Below are positions 11,801-24,200 of a stretch of 64,000 bases of DNA, piece after piece (within the stretch, counting starts at the first letter, position 1; each line of letters starts with the position of its first letter). Origin of the DNA: Rotaria socialis (Eukaryota > Rotifera > Eurotatoria > Philodinida > Philodinidae); assembly GCA_905331475.1 (NCBI GenBank), contig CAJNYU010003698.1, positions 47,406-111,405 on the forward strand. Direction: 5' to 3'. Below the pieces are notes generated by a model that worked only from the letters and a program-made list of their open reading frames with translations, did no database searches and was not told where the DNA came from. The position numbers and the translations under genes are program-made.

Positions 11801-14800
11801 CAAGCACCCTGTAGAAAGAGAGAATATTATTTTGAACAAAAAAAATGGATTTTTAACAAAAATATACCCGTGGACCAGGGCTACCAGGAGCACCATCATA
11901 ACTAAAAGTCAAAGTATAAAAGTTTAGCTATCACATGCTTTGAATTAAATGCATACCCATCACGTCCATTAATACCACTTTCACCAACGTCACCGTAATA
12001 ACCTTTAACGCCAGGATCCCCAGGGCTTCCTCGACGGCCTATTTAAACAATATTAAATAATATTATCTCTTTTTGTTTTTGTTTTGATAACTATTTATAT
12101 TTACCTTTGATACCATCAGCACCAATCAATTCACCCGGTTCACCTTTATGCCCTGAACTGCCTGGATAACCATTTCGGCCCGGAAGTCCCTTGAAGAAAA
12201 TTTTAAAAAAATAAAACAGTGCTATTTCTCTAAAACGAATTACTCACATCCGGTCCAGGTAAACCAGTAGGTCCAGGTTGTCCAGCTGATCCGGCATCAC
12301 CCTTTTCGCCTGAATGAAAAATGAGGTTTAGTTTTTTTTGCAATTAAAAATATTATTTAAGGGTTACCTCGAAAACCGGGTGCACCATGTTGCTAAAAGT
12401 AAACAATAACTATTATAATGACAACATATCTAATACAACAAATACTTACACCTGGTCGTCCACGATAGCCTTGGCTACCACGATCACCTTGAAGACCAGG
12501 GACTGCAGGTGGACAAAATCCACAACCGCCCGCATCACCTTTAAATAAATACAAAAAGTAAATAGATTTTCATATATTTTCTTCCAAAAATACGTACCTT
12601 CATCACCTTTAGATCCATGAACACCTAAACGATAAAAAATTGATATGATTTAGTAAATCTTGCTAAAAAGACAAAGTACATACCAGGAAAACCAGGTGTA
12701 CCAGGTTGACCTGAGCGACCAGGGTATCTAGAATAAGAAAATATTGTATAAAAGTAATACGTTACGAATGAAAATAATTCACCCTTGTAAACCTGGTGGG
12801 CCATATCCTAAAATCAACAATCACATATTAGAATATAATGGACACAAAAGTTATATATTTCTCACCTTGAAAGCCTTGAAAACCTGGTTCAGCAGGAGGA
12901 CCTGACAATAAAGAACAAAATTTGATTATCATCCATATATCAAACTAAAAGAATAATTACCTGGTGGACCTTCTTCACCGATATCACCTGGGGGTCCAGA
13001 CAAACCGGGATCTAAAACAAGACAATACATAAAACATTTGTTTTCAAGTAGAAAAACAAAAGCAACTTACATCCACTACGACCCGGAAGACCGTTAGTAC
13101 CACGTGGTCCTATACAGAAATGATCATTTTTTTTAGACATAGAAAAAATAAAATAAATACCATAAGTATCTTCACCAGCGAATCCTTTATCACCAATACC
13201 ACCTTTATCACCGGGTGTACCTAAAAAGGATTAAATGCTAATATTTAAAAAAGTGAACAGGCAATCAATATTACCAGCAGACCCTGGTAAACCGGGAGGA
13301 CCAGGACGACCTGAATAAAAAATAAAGGAATTATTATCATAAAAAAACAGTGCATCATTTAATACATACCATCAACACCACGGTCACCCTTTTCTGCATC
13401 GGCTGTTTCACCCATAGGACCAGGTCGACCAGGTGAACCATAATCACCTCTCTCACCTTTCATACCTTCTCGACCTATAAATAAAATCATTTGATTTTTA
13501 TCATCAATCATTTTTTCGATTATTTACCAGGTAAACCAGGAACACCGGCAAACCCATTTGGTCCAGAATCACCAGTCATTCCCTAGAAAGAAAATAAGAT
13601 GATAGAGAAATTCAGTATAAACTTTAAGTATTTCTAATATATACCGGGTAACCTTGCGGTCCAGGACGTGAACGCGATCGTCTAGTACCATACGTCTACA
13701 CAATGAATAAAAACAAAACAGTATTAATTTTAAGTAGAATAAAATGAAATTCTATTGTTTACATTTGGGCCAGCTTCACCAATGTCACCACGTTGGCCTT
13801 TTGGACCTGCATATCCATTTCGGCCAGGTTCTGTGAAATAAAATAAAAACATGATACAACTATATTTGCTGTCTGAAAAATCAACTTACCACCGGGAAGA
13901 CCATCGAAACCAGCTGGACCGGGTGGTCCTAGAGAACAAAGCAAAAATATCTCAATCAAACAAAAAATTGTTTATAAAAAAAATGACGTACCTTGCGCTC
14001 CTTTGATACCAAATGCGCCTTGTGGACCTTCTTTACCAAATTTTCCCTTTTTAAAAAAGACAAATAAATACAAAACAACTACTCGAGCATTCATTTACTT
14101 GTGAACCAGGTGCACCATGTTCACCTCTTTCTCCTTTTGGTCCTTGTAAACCATTGATACCCTTGAAACAGAAAAAAAGACCAGATTTCGTATATCACAA
14201 ACGATTAAATAAATTCGCATACCAAATAACCTTGTTGACCACGATCTCCTTTGTAACCACGATCACCATCTGCACCTCGGGGACCTAGTGGTCCTTGTAC
14301 ATTTGTTGGACCTTCGTGAAAATAAATACATTGCGTATTATTCGCAACGAAATTTATAAAGTAATGACTGATGAGAAGAAAAAACTTCAAGCTGAAAGTG
14401 AATAAGGAGCATAGAAGAAAAAAACTGTCGGTTTTATCTGAGTCGACTGCTCCCTGGGTATCGCTGTAAAGCTTATAGTAAAACAAATGTGTATAATAAT
14501 AATAATAATAATAACAATAATAATAAAAAGCTGAGAACATGCGAACGTTAGTTTTTATCTTATCAATAAAAAACATAATCCGTTCGCGCTCGCCCCTTTC
14601 GTCTTAGTTCTGTTTTTTTTCAAAAAAAGCATGGATAGGTTAAGCTGTAGTGTAGTCTTATAAATATGAATACTTACAGGGTCTATTTCCACACATTCGG
14701 TCTACTAAATCCAAGTAAGGATATCAAAGCAATGAACAAGCAAAACAGATAAAACGCAAAAGTTCACTCAAATATGATCTGAATCCAATGGTAGAGTCTT

Positions 14801-17450
14801 TTCTTTTCTTCTTCTTCTTCTTCTTCATATGATAATCTAAGAAATCTACATACCTGTTAAACGACCAAATGGTGGTACAAAGGCCGGTGTGGGAGCATTA
14901 TCACCTAAACAAAAGCAAATCTTGTTTTCAAATTCATTTTTATTATGTTTCTTCTTATCGTACCAGGTTCACCGCGACCACCTTAAAAAAAGAGAACAAA
15001 AATTAATATCAATGTCTTCTTTTTCTCATCGATAAAATTATTTACCTTTGAGACCATAACTTGGTTGACCGGGTTCACCGGGAAATCCAGGATCGCCTCG
15101 TAATCCAGGCATACCCTGAAACCGAAAGAATAGATTCAGATTATATAGCTGGAATAAAAAGATAAATTAACTTACATCTTGTCCGGGATTTCCAACTGAA
15201 CCTGGATTGCCTGGAGCACCGGGAGGACCAGGCCAACCCTATTGATATTTTGATAGAAACAAATTCTCTTTCGTTTTTCAAAGAAAACTTACAACAACAC
15301 CACGTTGTCCGGGTAAACCAGGATCACCACGTGGTCCAAGAATAACACCATTAAGGCCTGTTGTATCACCTGGTTCACCCTAATTGATATTATTAATGAT
15401 TTATTAGTTTACTTGAACAATACATTTTATTTTATCTTACTCGATCACCTTCACGACCAGGTAACCCGGGAGAACCGGCAATACCATCTAGACCAGGATG
15501 TCCATCGCCGCCGTATTCACCCTATAATCAAACAGTACACTGATTACGATTTGTACTCAGACACCAAACAGATAAATAATGCTATTTATATTTTATTCTA
15601 CATTGTTGACCTATTTTTTCCCCATTTTACCACATGCCATCTAAACCAGTTTAATAAACGAAAAACCTTCATTCTGTCAGAAACAATCGATCATATTGTG
15701 TTTTTCTTTCAATGTATATATGTATTCAGTGTGTACATATGCATCAGCTAATGATAGAATCCATCAATCTTTGTTCACCTTACGCACTGGACCTTGATCC
15801 CGGAAAAAAATAATGCTGATATTCTTTAATGTTTTACACCACCGCAAGTTTACTATCAGTTTGTTATGCTATCAATCATAGTCAACTCTCACTGACAGTG
15901 GCACGTAGATTAATTTAGACGACAATAAGATATTCTTGTTATACACGAAAAAAACATTTCAGCACATTCACAAAAAAATCTTTTATCATATCTGTAATTT
16001 GTTTTTTTGACAAGTTTTCTATTTGCTTTAGTGCATTTCAATTTAAAAGTAGCACAATCTTTTTCTTCTTCTTCTTCTTCATCATATTTTATAATGAGTC
16101 ATTTGATAAAAATATCAGAAGTAACGATCACTTATGAGATTAGCTGATGGCAAGGCGAGTAGGCAGCAGCTTGTATAAATTCTGCCAGATGTTGTTTATC
16201 GACTCATATCCTTCTAATAATTGTATAGTCGTGTCTACGTATGCACATATTTGTACATGAATAATCCATTAAATCGCAATAGACCATCAAGGACAAGAAA
16301 GAGGAAAAAACATAATGCATATTTTTTGTTTATATAATCATCGTTTTTCCACTTATTTATCAATACATATGGAGAAAATCTACAAGGTCTTATGCACAAC
16401 GAATAAATCAGTTAATTAGAATGTCTGCAGCTTAAAATAGGATATCCGACAAACAAAATGCATATGCGGTTTCATATATCTTGACATCAAGCAGTTCTTA
16501 TCAAGGCTATGGAATCGACTATTTTTTCCTTATGTTTCTCAGACAGAAAAACAAGAATTAGAAAAGCTTTTTTTCTGACATATTTTTTTCTTGTGTTGAT
16601 ATCTTACGCCGTATCATCCTTGATGTATGTGCGATTAGTGCTTATCTTATGCATATGAAGAAGAAAAAAGAAGAAAAAAACTGGACTATCTATCTTATTA
16701 TACATGTAGTAAATACGTATACAGAGGCTTGTTATCTTATATTATGGTGCAATGTTTTTTTATTTACCTTGCTACCATTACATCCTGGTACACCAGAAAT
16801 ACCACGGGGACCCATAGCACCAGGTTGTCCAGGAAAACCATTTTGGCCGTCAATAGGCAGTAAACCATCATCACCCTAGGTGATCATGAGAAAACAAGCA
16901 AAAAAATAAAAATAAATAAATAAACTATTGAAATTTACTCGTTCGCCTTTACTGCCATATAAACCACGATCTCCTTTTTCACCGTAAATACCGGTATTAC
17001 CGGCAGATCCAACAGGACCTTTCAAACCACGATCGCCTGGAATACCAGGAAAGCCGGATGGACCTTAAAAAGAAAAAGAAAGAAAGAATAAATAAATAAA
17101 TCGTATAAATAAGAAAAATAAAATGCTTACCAGATAGACCCATAGCACCTTTTCCAGGACATTGACAATCACGTCGTGGTCCACAACCTTTACATTCTGA
17201 ACCTTGAACAAATGTGTCACTATCATATCCCGATCGACTTGGTCTTGATGGAGCTTGAGGATATCTATTGAACTGTCTTTTGACTCGATCATCTGATTCG
17301 TCGCCATCATTTTGAGCCTGAAATTATCAAGAAGATGAATTATCATAAATGATATCAAAAAGAAAAAATTACCGTTCGAGCTTCGATTAAAGTAAGAATT
17401 GAGAAACATAAAAAAATACCGATGAGAATCGGCCTCAACGAAGAAGCCAT
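5871..17450 (-). CDS. Type IV collagen, alpha1-like chain
   Basis: The gene is split into dozens of mostly 20-150 nt exons. Exon 1 (17450-17373) encodes a 26-residue signal peptide region, [20 protein letters not shown] followed by LIEART. Exon 2 (from 17317) encodes a 7S-type region with a possible furin site (RVKR) and a cysteine cluster ([12 protein letters not shown]). Gly-X-Y repeats follow with interruptions, a GCNGSKG site near the 7S end and a CGFC interruption near 12510. The NC1 domain spans exons near 6720 and 6530-6650 and the last exon 6472-5871. It has all 12 cysteines (two SRCxxC pairs), plus [17 protein letters not shown] and SMAP, which match alpha1-type rather than alpha2-type chains. 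The product should form basement-membrane heterotrimers with the neighbouring chain. Odd points are an RGD in NC1, a 19-residue tail after the last cysteine ending VKKL, an 8-nt exon at 8560-8567 and a 1,246-bp intron at 15522-16767. Exact exon count was not determined. Confidence 0.95.
8560..8567 (-). other. 8-nt microexon of alpha1-like collagen
   Basis: On the minus strand the sequence reads ATTATAG, then GCCTTCCG, then GTAAGT. The upstream exon ends in phase 1 (GAT GTT G, donor GTATGT at about 8630) and the downstream exon (near 8510) starts in phase 0 with GGT GCA CCA. Only inclusion of these 8 nt gives G-L-P and keeps the Gly-X-Y frame; skipping causes a frameshift. The flanking introns are short, as elsewhere in the gene. 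Confidence 0.8.
15522..16767 (-). other. Long intron of alpha1-like collagen
   Basis: This intron is about 20 times longer than its neighbours. It lies between the exon encoding GVPGCNGSK (ending at 16768) and the exon encoding [10 protein letters not shown] (starting at 15521). It is AT-rich, with a CTT microsatellite near 16063-16080. A 5'-proximal long intron in an otherwise compressed gene is a plausible place for regulatory sequence, but I recognise no element. A second longer intron lies at about 14316-14850 and contains a TAA-type microsatellite near 14500. Confidence 0.6.
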
Positions 17451-18287
17451 CGCGCGCGTCGACACACAGACACGGCTTAACAATATTTAACAGTTAGTAT
17501 ATCTGAAATCTAAGCAAAAAGGTTTTTTCTAAAATATTCTATCTTACCATACAAAATCACAAGAAACTATCTCATACTAAAGATGTTTTTTGACACGTTT
17601 GTTAGATAAAAAACGTGTTCAGTTCTCTTGGTTACTTAATAACCGCAGTAATACTAAAGGACAGTAACCCGCCCGAAAAAAAACAAGTTCGAGTTTTCCA
17701 ACATGTATTTTTTTTGCTTTTCCCCTCTCTTTTCTAGATTTTTTTTTCTATTTTTTTATGTCTATTTAGGGTAGACGACAACAAATGTAAGAGGGATGAG
17801 AAAAATCGACGACAATAATCTTAGCAGAAAATTAAGCGGGGCGAATATCTCTCTGTGAAGAGAAAAAAAAGATGTCTTATGTATATTTGTATGTGGTATT
17901 ATATATGTTATCAGTCTTAGTACTCTACAGAAAAAAACAGAATTAGTAATACATAGTCAATATATTCATCTTTCATGAGAAGAAATAGAATAAAAAACCG
18001 CGTTTTTCTGGTTGGTGGATTTAAGTGTCACCCCACTGTTCTCTCGTCTCTTTCTCTCTAGCCCTCTTTCTCTGGTTGTGGTAAGACAGTTGATATTATT
18101 GTGTAAAAGAAAAAAATAGTCCAGTTTCTGTGACGCTGGCACTTTTTTTCTGCGCTAACTCGCGTTCGGTCTTCACTCTCTTGTTATAGACCAAAAGACG
18201 ACGAGAGGACATTAACTGTTTAACTGTCCGTCGCCGCTGCTCTATTGCGTGTGACTCTCAGCAGCAAAGTTGAATATACAACTAACT
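17451..18287. promoter_or_regulatory. Shared 5' region of the collagen IV pair
   Basis: 837 bp separate the start codons of the divergent alpha1-like and alpha2-like collagens, so both 5' UTRs and both promoters must sit here or overlap. In vertebrates COL4A1/COL4A2 are driven by a shared bidirectional promoter, so the arrangement predicts co-regulation. The segment has homopolymer T and A runs, a CT-rich tract near 18040-18070 (TCTCTCGTCTCTTTCTCTC) and a somewhat CG-richer block near 18150-18240. I could not identify transcription starts or a clear TATA box for either gene. Confidence 0.65.
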
Positions 18288-21200
18288 ATGAATAATTTAA
18301 ACGCGTCCAATGGCTGGACTACACGGTAAGAAATTGAATATTATTTTTGTCTTAACATTTTTTTTCTTCTTCTTCTTCTTCTTCTAACAAGAGATAGTTA
18401 AATAAAGAATTTATACCATACTCTAAGTGTAAATGTTAAGACGATGCAGTTAAATTAAAGAATAGTTCGCTAACTATTTACTGATTTCCTTGTCTTTTTA
18501 TCTAATATATCACTTTTACGAGTATTATATTTATGATTATTTCATAACTATGTGTTATTAGTAGAAAACATAGACAGACTATTAACGTTGAGCATTATTA
18601 GCATTCGTCTGTTTCTCTTGATGAAAACCAAAGGTTATTTTGTCTGTTTTCTTCCGTGTTATTTTTCAATAATATCAATGGAGGTCACGCGTATTGCAGA
18701 AAATATCAACTTATTCTAAATTTTGTTTTTTCTTTTTCTTTACATGAGACATAATAGGCAAAATGAGATAAGCACAGTTATCTTGTTTGTAATGACCACA
18801 AAATATGAGCGATGAAAAAGGAACCGACAAGAGAAGGACAGTGAATTTGTATCAAACAGCGTACTATTAATAACAATAACAGCAGTAAAAAACATTTTAT
18901 CCTACGCCTACATGAATAACTCGTCATCATTCGTAATTATTCATCGTATTCTCTGTCACTAGTTGAATTTATTTTCCCCTTGTTTATGCTGTTGGTGATA
19001 GTACTCGGCAATATCGTGTTGTTCGTCCTTAGTAGTTTGTCTTCCTTCCTATGATACGAATAGATTATTGAGATCATATACTAAATCCTTGGCTTATCAT
19101 ATTTTTCTTGCTTTCTGTTGTTGGTTTGATTGCTCCGCTCTCAGCGTTCGACTGTCTTCGTCTCTCGGTATGATTCTATCAATGTCTTGTACATGTATAA
19201 TACGTAGTTCTTCTTCTTTCCTGCATATTATTGAAGAATTATTAATTATCGCGCTACGAGGGTAAACAGCTATGGTACGAAGGCCATATTTATTTGATGT
19301 CTATGATGATAGTACCAGACGATAGAACGAAGGCAGAAGGACTTTATCGCTGCTGATAAACAAACTGTCTGTTTCGAAACCGTTTAACCAGCGATAGTCA
19401 GAGAACGATACAGAGAGAACAAACATATACAACAGTAAAAGTTTCTTGTCGTTTTATCACTGATCGATAAAAGCGTATGTCTAATGTTTCTAACGAAAAA
19501 CATCAATGCAAACTGGTTATGCTTGAGTATGTCTAAGTAAGTTGTTTTGATCATTAGTCATTGAATACCGTTCGTTCTTTTTCTATAATTACGTCTGCAC
19601 ATAATTATACTACGTCGCTAATTTATATATAATAAATAAATATCATCAAGTGGCAAACTACTGAAAAATATCATATATCACCTTGAAGATATAGATAAAT
19701 AGACATCTGTCTGCTTTTTGTTTTAACAAGCTCCGCTAAGTCTGCTAGGAGACATTTACCACATGTGTGAAATCGCTTGAATCATTCATTAAAAAAACAT
19801 ATTTGTTTATTTTTCTTTTTTAGGCTAAACTATGCTTCCATTTTACTCGTACTTATCCTTGCCATCTTCATTGACTCAAGCAATGGTCAACAAAGAGTAT
19901 GTAGTCATATAAAAACAAATTCTTTTTGTAAAACTATAAAAATACATTCCGAAAAAAAGACAATTAATTTAGAGAATCTACTCTAGAAAAATATATTTAC
20001 ACAAAAACAGAAGCTCACTTAATACATATTTGTTGTATATTTTAGTATCCAGATTCCGGTCCTGTAACACCACCACCCGGCTATGCATTTGCACCCGGCT
20101 ATGGTTCAGACCCACATCAACCACAACGAAATGGCAGTGGTGGCGGTTGTGACAATTGTAATCAACCATGTTTTTGTATAGCACAAAAAGGAGATCAAGT
20201 AAGTAAATACAAAATCAACTAGAAAAATAATACTAAATCGTGTGTTTGATCTGAATTGCTTTTAGGGTCCAGCTGGTCCAATGGGTCCTGCTGGTAATAG
20301 AGGATCAAGTGGTGTTCCCGGCCCTGAAGGTAGATTTTTGTCTGTGCTTGATATGGTGTCTATAATAAAATGTTTATTTTTTTTTGATTTTCAGGACCTG
20401 AAGGTCTTAAGGGAGAAAAAGGTGAACGAGGTTTACCAGGTTTACCAGGTCAAAAAGGTGACAGAGTAAGTATTATGTATGTTGTTGATGAAAGTTATCT
20501 TGTTTTCTTTTTTTGTGTAATTAAATAGGGACGATCTGGCGAACCCGGCATGCCTGGTATGAAATATAAAAAAAATTGTTTTTTTTTTCTTTCTAATTCT
20601 TCACATTTTCTTTTTGTTTAGGACATCCTGGTTTACCCGGTCTTCCAGGTCCAAAAGTAAGTTTTTCGCTGAATCAAATATAAAAAAAATATTTCTGTTG
20701 TTTTATTTTAGGGACCAAGCGGTAAACTATGAATATTTTCGATAGGAGATAAAATAAATAGTTGATTATTTCAGGTTTACCTGGTCGTGATGGATGCAAT
20801 GGAACAAAGGTAAAAATAGAAAATAAAATAAAACAATCTCATTTGATATCTTTCTATACAATTATAGGGTGATTCTGGTCGACCTGGATTTAACGGACAG
20901 GTGAAATAAATATATTAATTATAATTGAAAAAATTCTATTTGAATTTTATTGCTTTTAGCCTGGTCGCCCTGGTGAACCTGGTGTGTATAGATTTTGACG
21001 AAATTGATTGATTCATGTATTCTAATACATATTTTATTTTGTTTATCTTTCAGGTATTCCCGGACAACGAGGTCCAAAAGGTAAGAAAAAAATCGTTGGA
21101 ATAATAAAAAATCATTCTGTTTTTATTTTTATCGAATAGGTGAACCTGCACAAGCTTTACCTGGATTCAAAGGCGAAATCGTATGGACGCAAAACAATTT

Positions 21201-24200
21201 ATGAATTGTTCTTTCATATAACCATATTCTATTTTATTTCTAGGGACCCCCAGGTGCTCCCGGTCTTCCCGGTGCTGCAGTGCGTTTTAAATCATTTTTT
21301 CTTTTTTATTGAATTCTCAACATTATTTGTTTGTTTAGGGTTCTTCTGGTAGTGCTGGTATTCCTGGAGCTCCAGGCCCTGTTGGCTTCCCTGGTCGAGC
21401 TGTGAGTAACGATATAGGATTTTTTTCAAATTATTATTTAAATCAATTTTTCTAGGGTCTTAAAGGTGATCGCGGTGATGCAGGTCTTCCAGGTACGATA
21501 GAAAAAACAAATTTCCTTGACTTTATATTTTCTTTCAATTTGTTTTAGGAAGTCCCGGTGCTGGATTCAGTGGTTCAAAAGGTCAAAAAGGAGAGCCAGT
21601 GAGTATTAATATTTACGCAATCAGTATTTTCATCTATAAAATTTATTCAGGGATCATCCGCTCCCTATTCCGGTCCACAAAGTCAAGAAGTACAAGGTAA
21701 CTTCAGTTTTGTTCCAATATCGACTCCTGGTGCTCCTGGTCCAAAAGTAAAAATTTCTCTCGTTGAAAAAATGGACATTTTTAACATTTATTATTATTAT
21801 TATTGATAGGGTGCTATGGGATCTAAAGGTGAACCCGGTGAAATTGGTTATCCAGGTGCCCCCGGCTCCGCTGGACCACCAGGCTTATCCGGTGAAAAGG
21901 GTGTGCCAGGCCCCGTTGGACCACGAGTAAGTCTTTATATTCATTCATTTGCCTTCATTACTTAATTTTATTCCAATAGGGTGCAACTGGTTTACCTGGT
22001 CAAGCTGGTTTCCCTGGTCAAGCAGGGTAAGTTTATATACTCTTCACCGAATATTGATTATTGATTTTTACTTATTTCAGAGATCGTGGTAGTCCTGGTT
22101 ATCCTGGTCAATCTGTATGTGATGTTTAAAACATTAAAGTAAATAATATTGTATTTTTTCTATTAATCTATAGGGTAGTCCAGGTAGAGCTGGTCAAAAT
22201 GGTTTACCAGGAGACAAAGGTGATCGTGGTTTTCCTGGTATGCCCGGCATGTGTTTACCTGTAGGTTTATAGGCTTTTATCGTGATACAGATTTTCACCG
22301 ATGTACTTCTTGTTTTATAGGAAGGAGGTGATAGTGCATCACCCGGACAACCAGGCCCAGTTGTAAGTTAATATTATAAATGATAAGGAATAGATTTTTT
22401 TATATGATTGCATTTTTCTAGGGACCTAAAGGAGAACAAGGTAAATGATTTGAGAAAAATAAATGAAATAAAAGCAATGCCAAACTATCTTGTTCTTGTT
22501 GTTTCAAGGTCCACCCGGTTCCGCAGGTTTTCCCGGTGCTCCCGTAAGTAGTGTTGATCTGAAATAAATATTTTATTTCTATTAAATTTTAAAGGGTCTA
22601 CCCGGTCCACTAGGCCCAAAAGGTGATCGTGGTTTTGATGGTGCACCTGGTAGCCCTGGTCAACGTAAGTATTCCGTTATTACAATCTATTGTGATTGAT
22701 TACTTTTGAAAATTTTCTTCAGCTGGACGTGATGGTATCAAAGGAGCTACAGGAGACAGTGGACGCCCTGGTATGAAAATAATTGATTAAACGAACAATT
22801 GTTTTTCAACATTTTCATCACGTTTTAGGTGATCCTGGTGCATCTGGATTTCCTGGTCCACAAGGTTAATTTCAATGATGACAATGAAGATTATTTTATT
22901 TAAATTAATTGCATCATTATAGGTTATCGTGGAACGAAAGGTGAACCAGGTCCAAAAGGCGATCCCGGTCGTTCAATTCCCGGTCCAGCCGGTACCGATG
23001 GTTTTCCAGGTCAATCTGGTCTTCCAGGAGCAAAAGGTAAAAAATGAATTGATCAAACATTAAACATATTTATTATTGATTGTGTCAAGGTGAACGTGGT
23101 CTACGTGGTTTTCCCGGTCTACCTGGTAATTCGACAACTGGTCTTGGTTTACCTGGCCCTCATGGACGTATGTATTTCTTTGCAAGTGAATATTTAAATA
23201 ATTATTATGTGCCTTCTATTTTTCTAGCTGTCGGTCCACCAGGTAGTCCAGGTGCCCCTGGTTTTCAGGGTGTCGCTGGTATGAAAGGAGCCAAAGGTGA
23301 CCGAGGTAAGTTTCACTGATCATCAAAAACAAAAGAAATATCTTAATTGAATTCAATCATTATCTTAGGTCTTGATGGTGTTTGTGGTGCTCGTGATGGT
23401 TTGAAAGGAGGCAAAGGTGAACCTGGCTATCCAGGCGAAGCTGGTAAGTAATTCCCTATAATGAATAAAAAAGATTATTATATTTTCCATATCCTTTTAG
23501 GAACACCTGGCCAACGTGGTACTTCAGGAGAAAAAGGTGACCGAGGTGATGTTGGTCCACAAGGTTATCCTGGTAACATTGGTTCAGCTGGTGCTCCAGT
23601 AAGTTTTTTATGTTTGAATTTTATTTCTAGTAAATTCTATTTTCAAAATAGGGTCGAAATGGTATGGATGGTGAGGCAGGTTCTAAAGGAGACAAAGTTA
23701 GTTGAATTCAATTAATGTCAGTTTTATTCAAGATCTTTTTCTATAGGGTGAACCAGCTCGTGCTCCAACAAGTCAAGGCATGTCAGGAGAAAAAGGAACA
23801 CCAGGTTAGAAATATTATTGTTTTTTACTTTTACTTTTCATATTTGATCGTTTTCTCTATTGATCGATAGGTCTTCCCGGCTTGAAAGGTGATCGTGGAG
23901 CTAAAGGTAATTATCACTGAGGAAATTTTACTGGTTTTCAATTTCTGTTCTTTTTTTCAGGTGCAGCAGGTTATAGTGGTCGTGATGGTCAATCAGGTGC
24001 CATTGGTCCCATGGGACCTAAGGTAAATCTTCTATGGTTAAAGTTGCTTTAAAATAAAACAATTATTTTTGTAGGGTGATGCTGGCTATCCAGGACAACC
24101 AGGCCCACCAGGTAGTCCAGGTCCAATGGGTGACATTGGTCCACCAGGTGTTACACTTCCCGGTGAAAAAGGTGAAAAGGGTATTCCAGGCCCAGTTGGT

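Noticed and set aside
14205..14576. 123-residue minus-strand frame near a TAA microsatellite
   Set aside because: Only its last part is collagen exon; the rest is intron and microsatellite translation.
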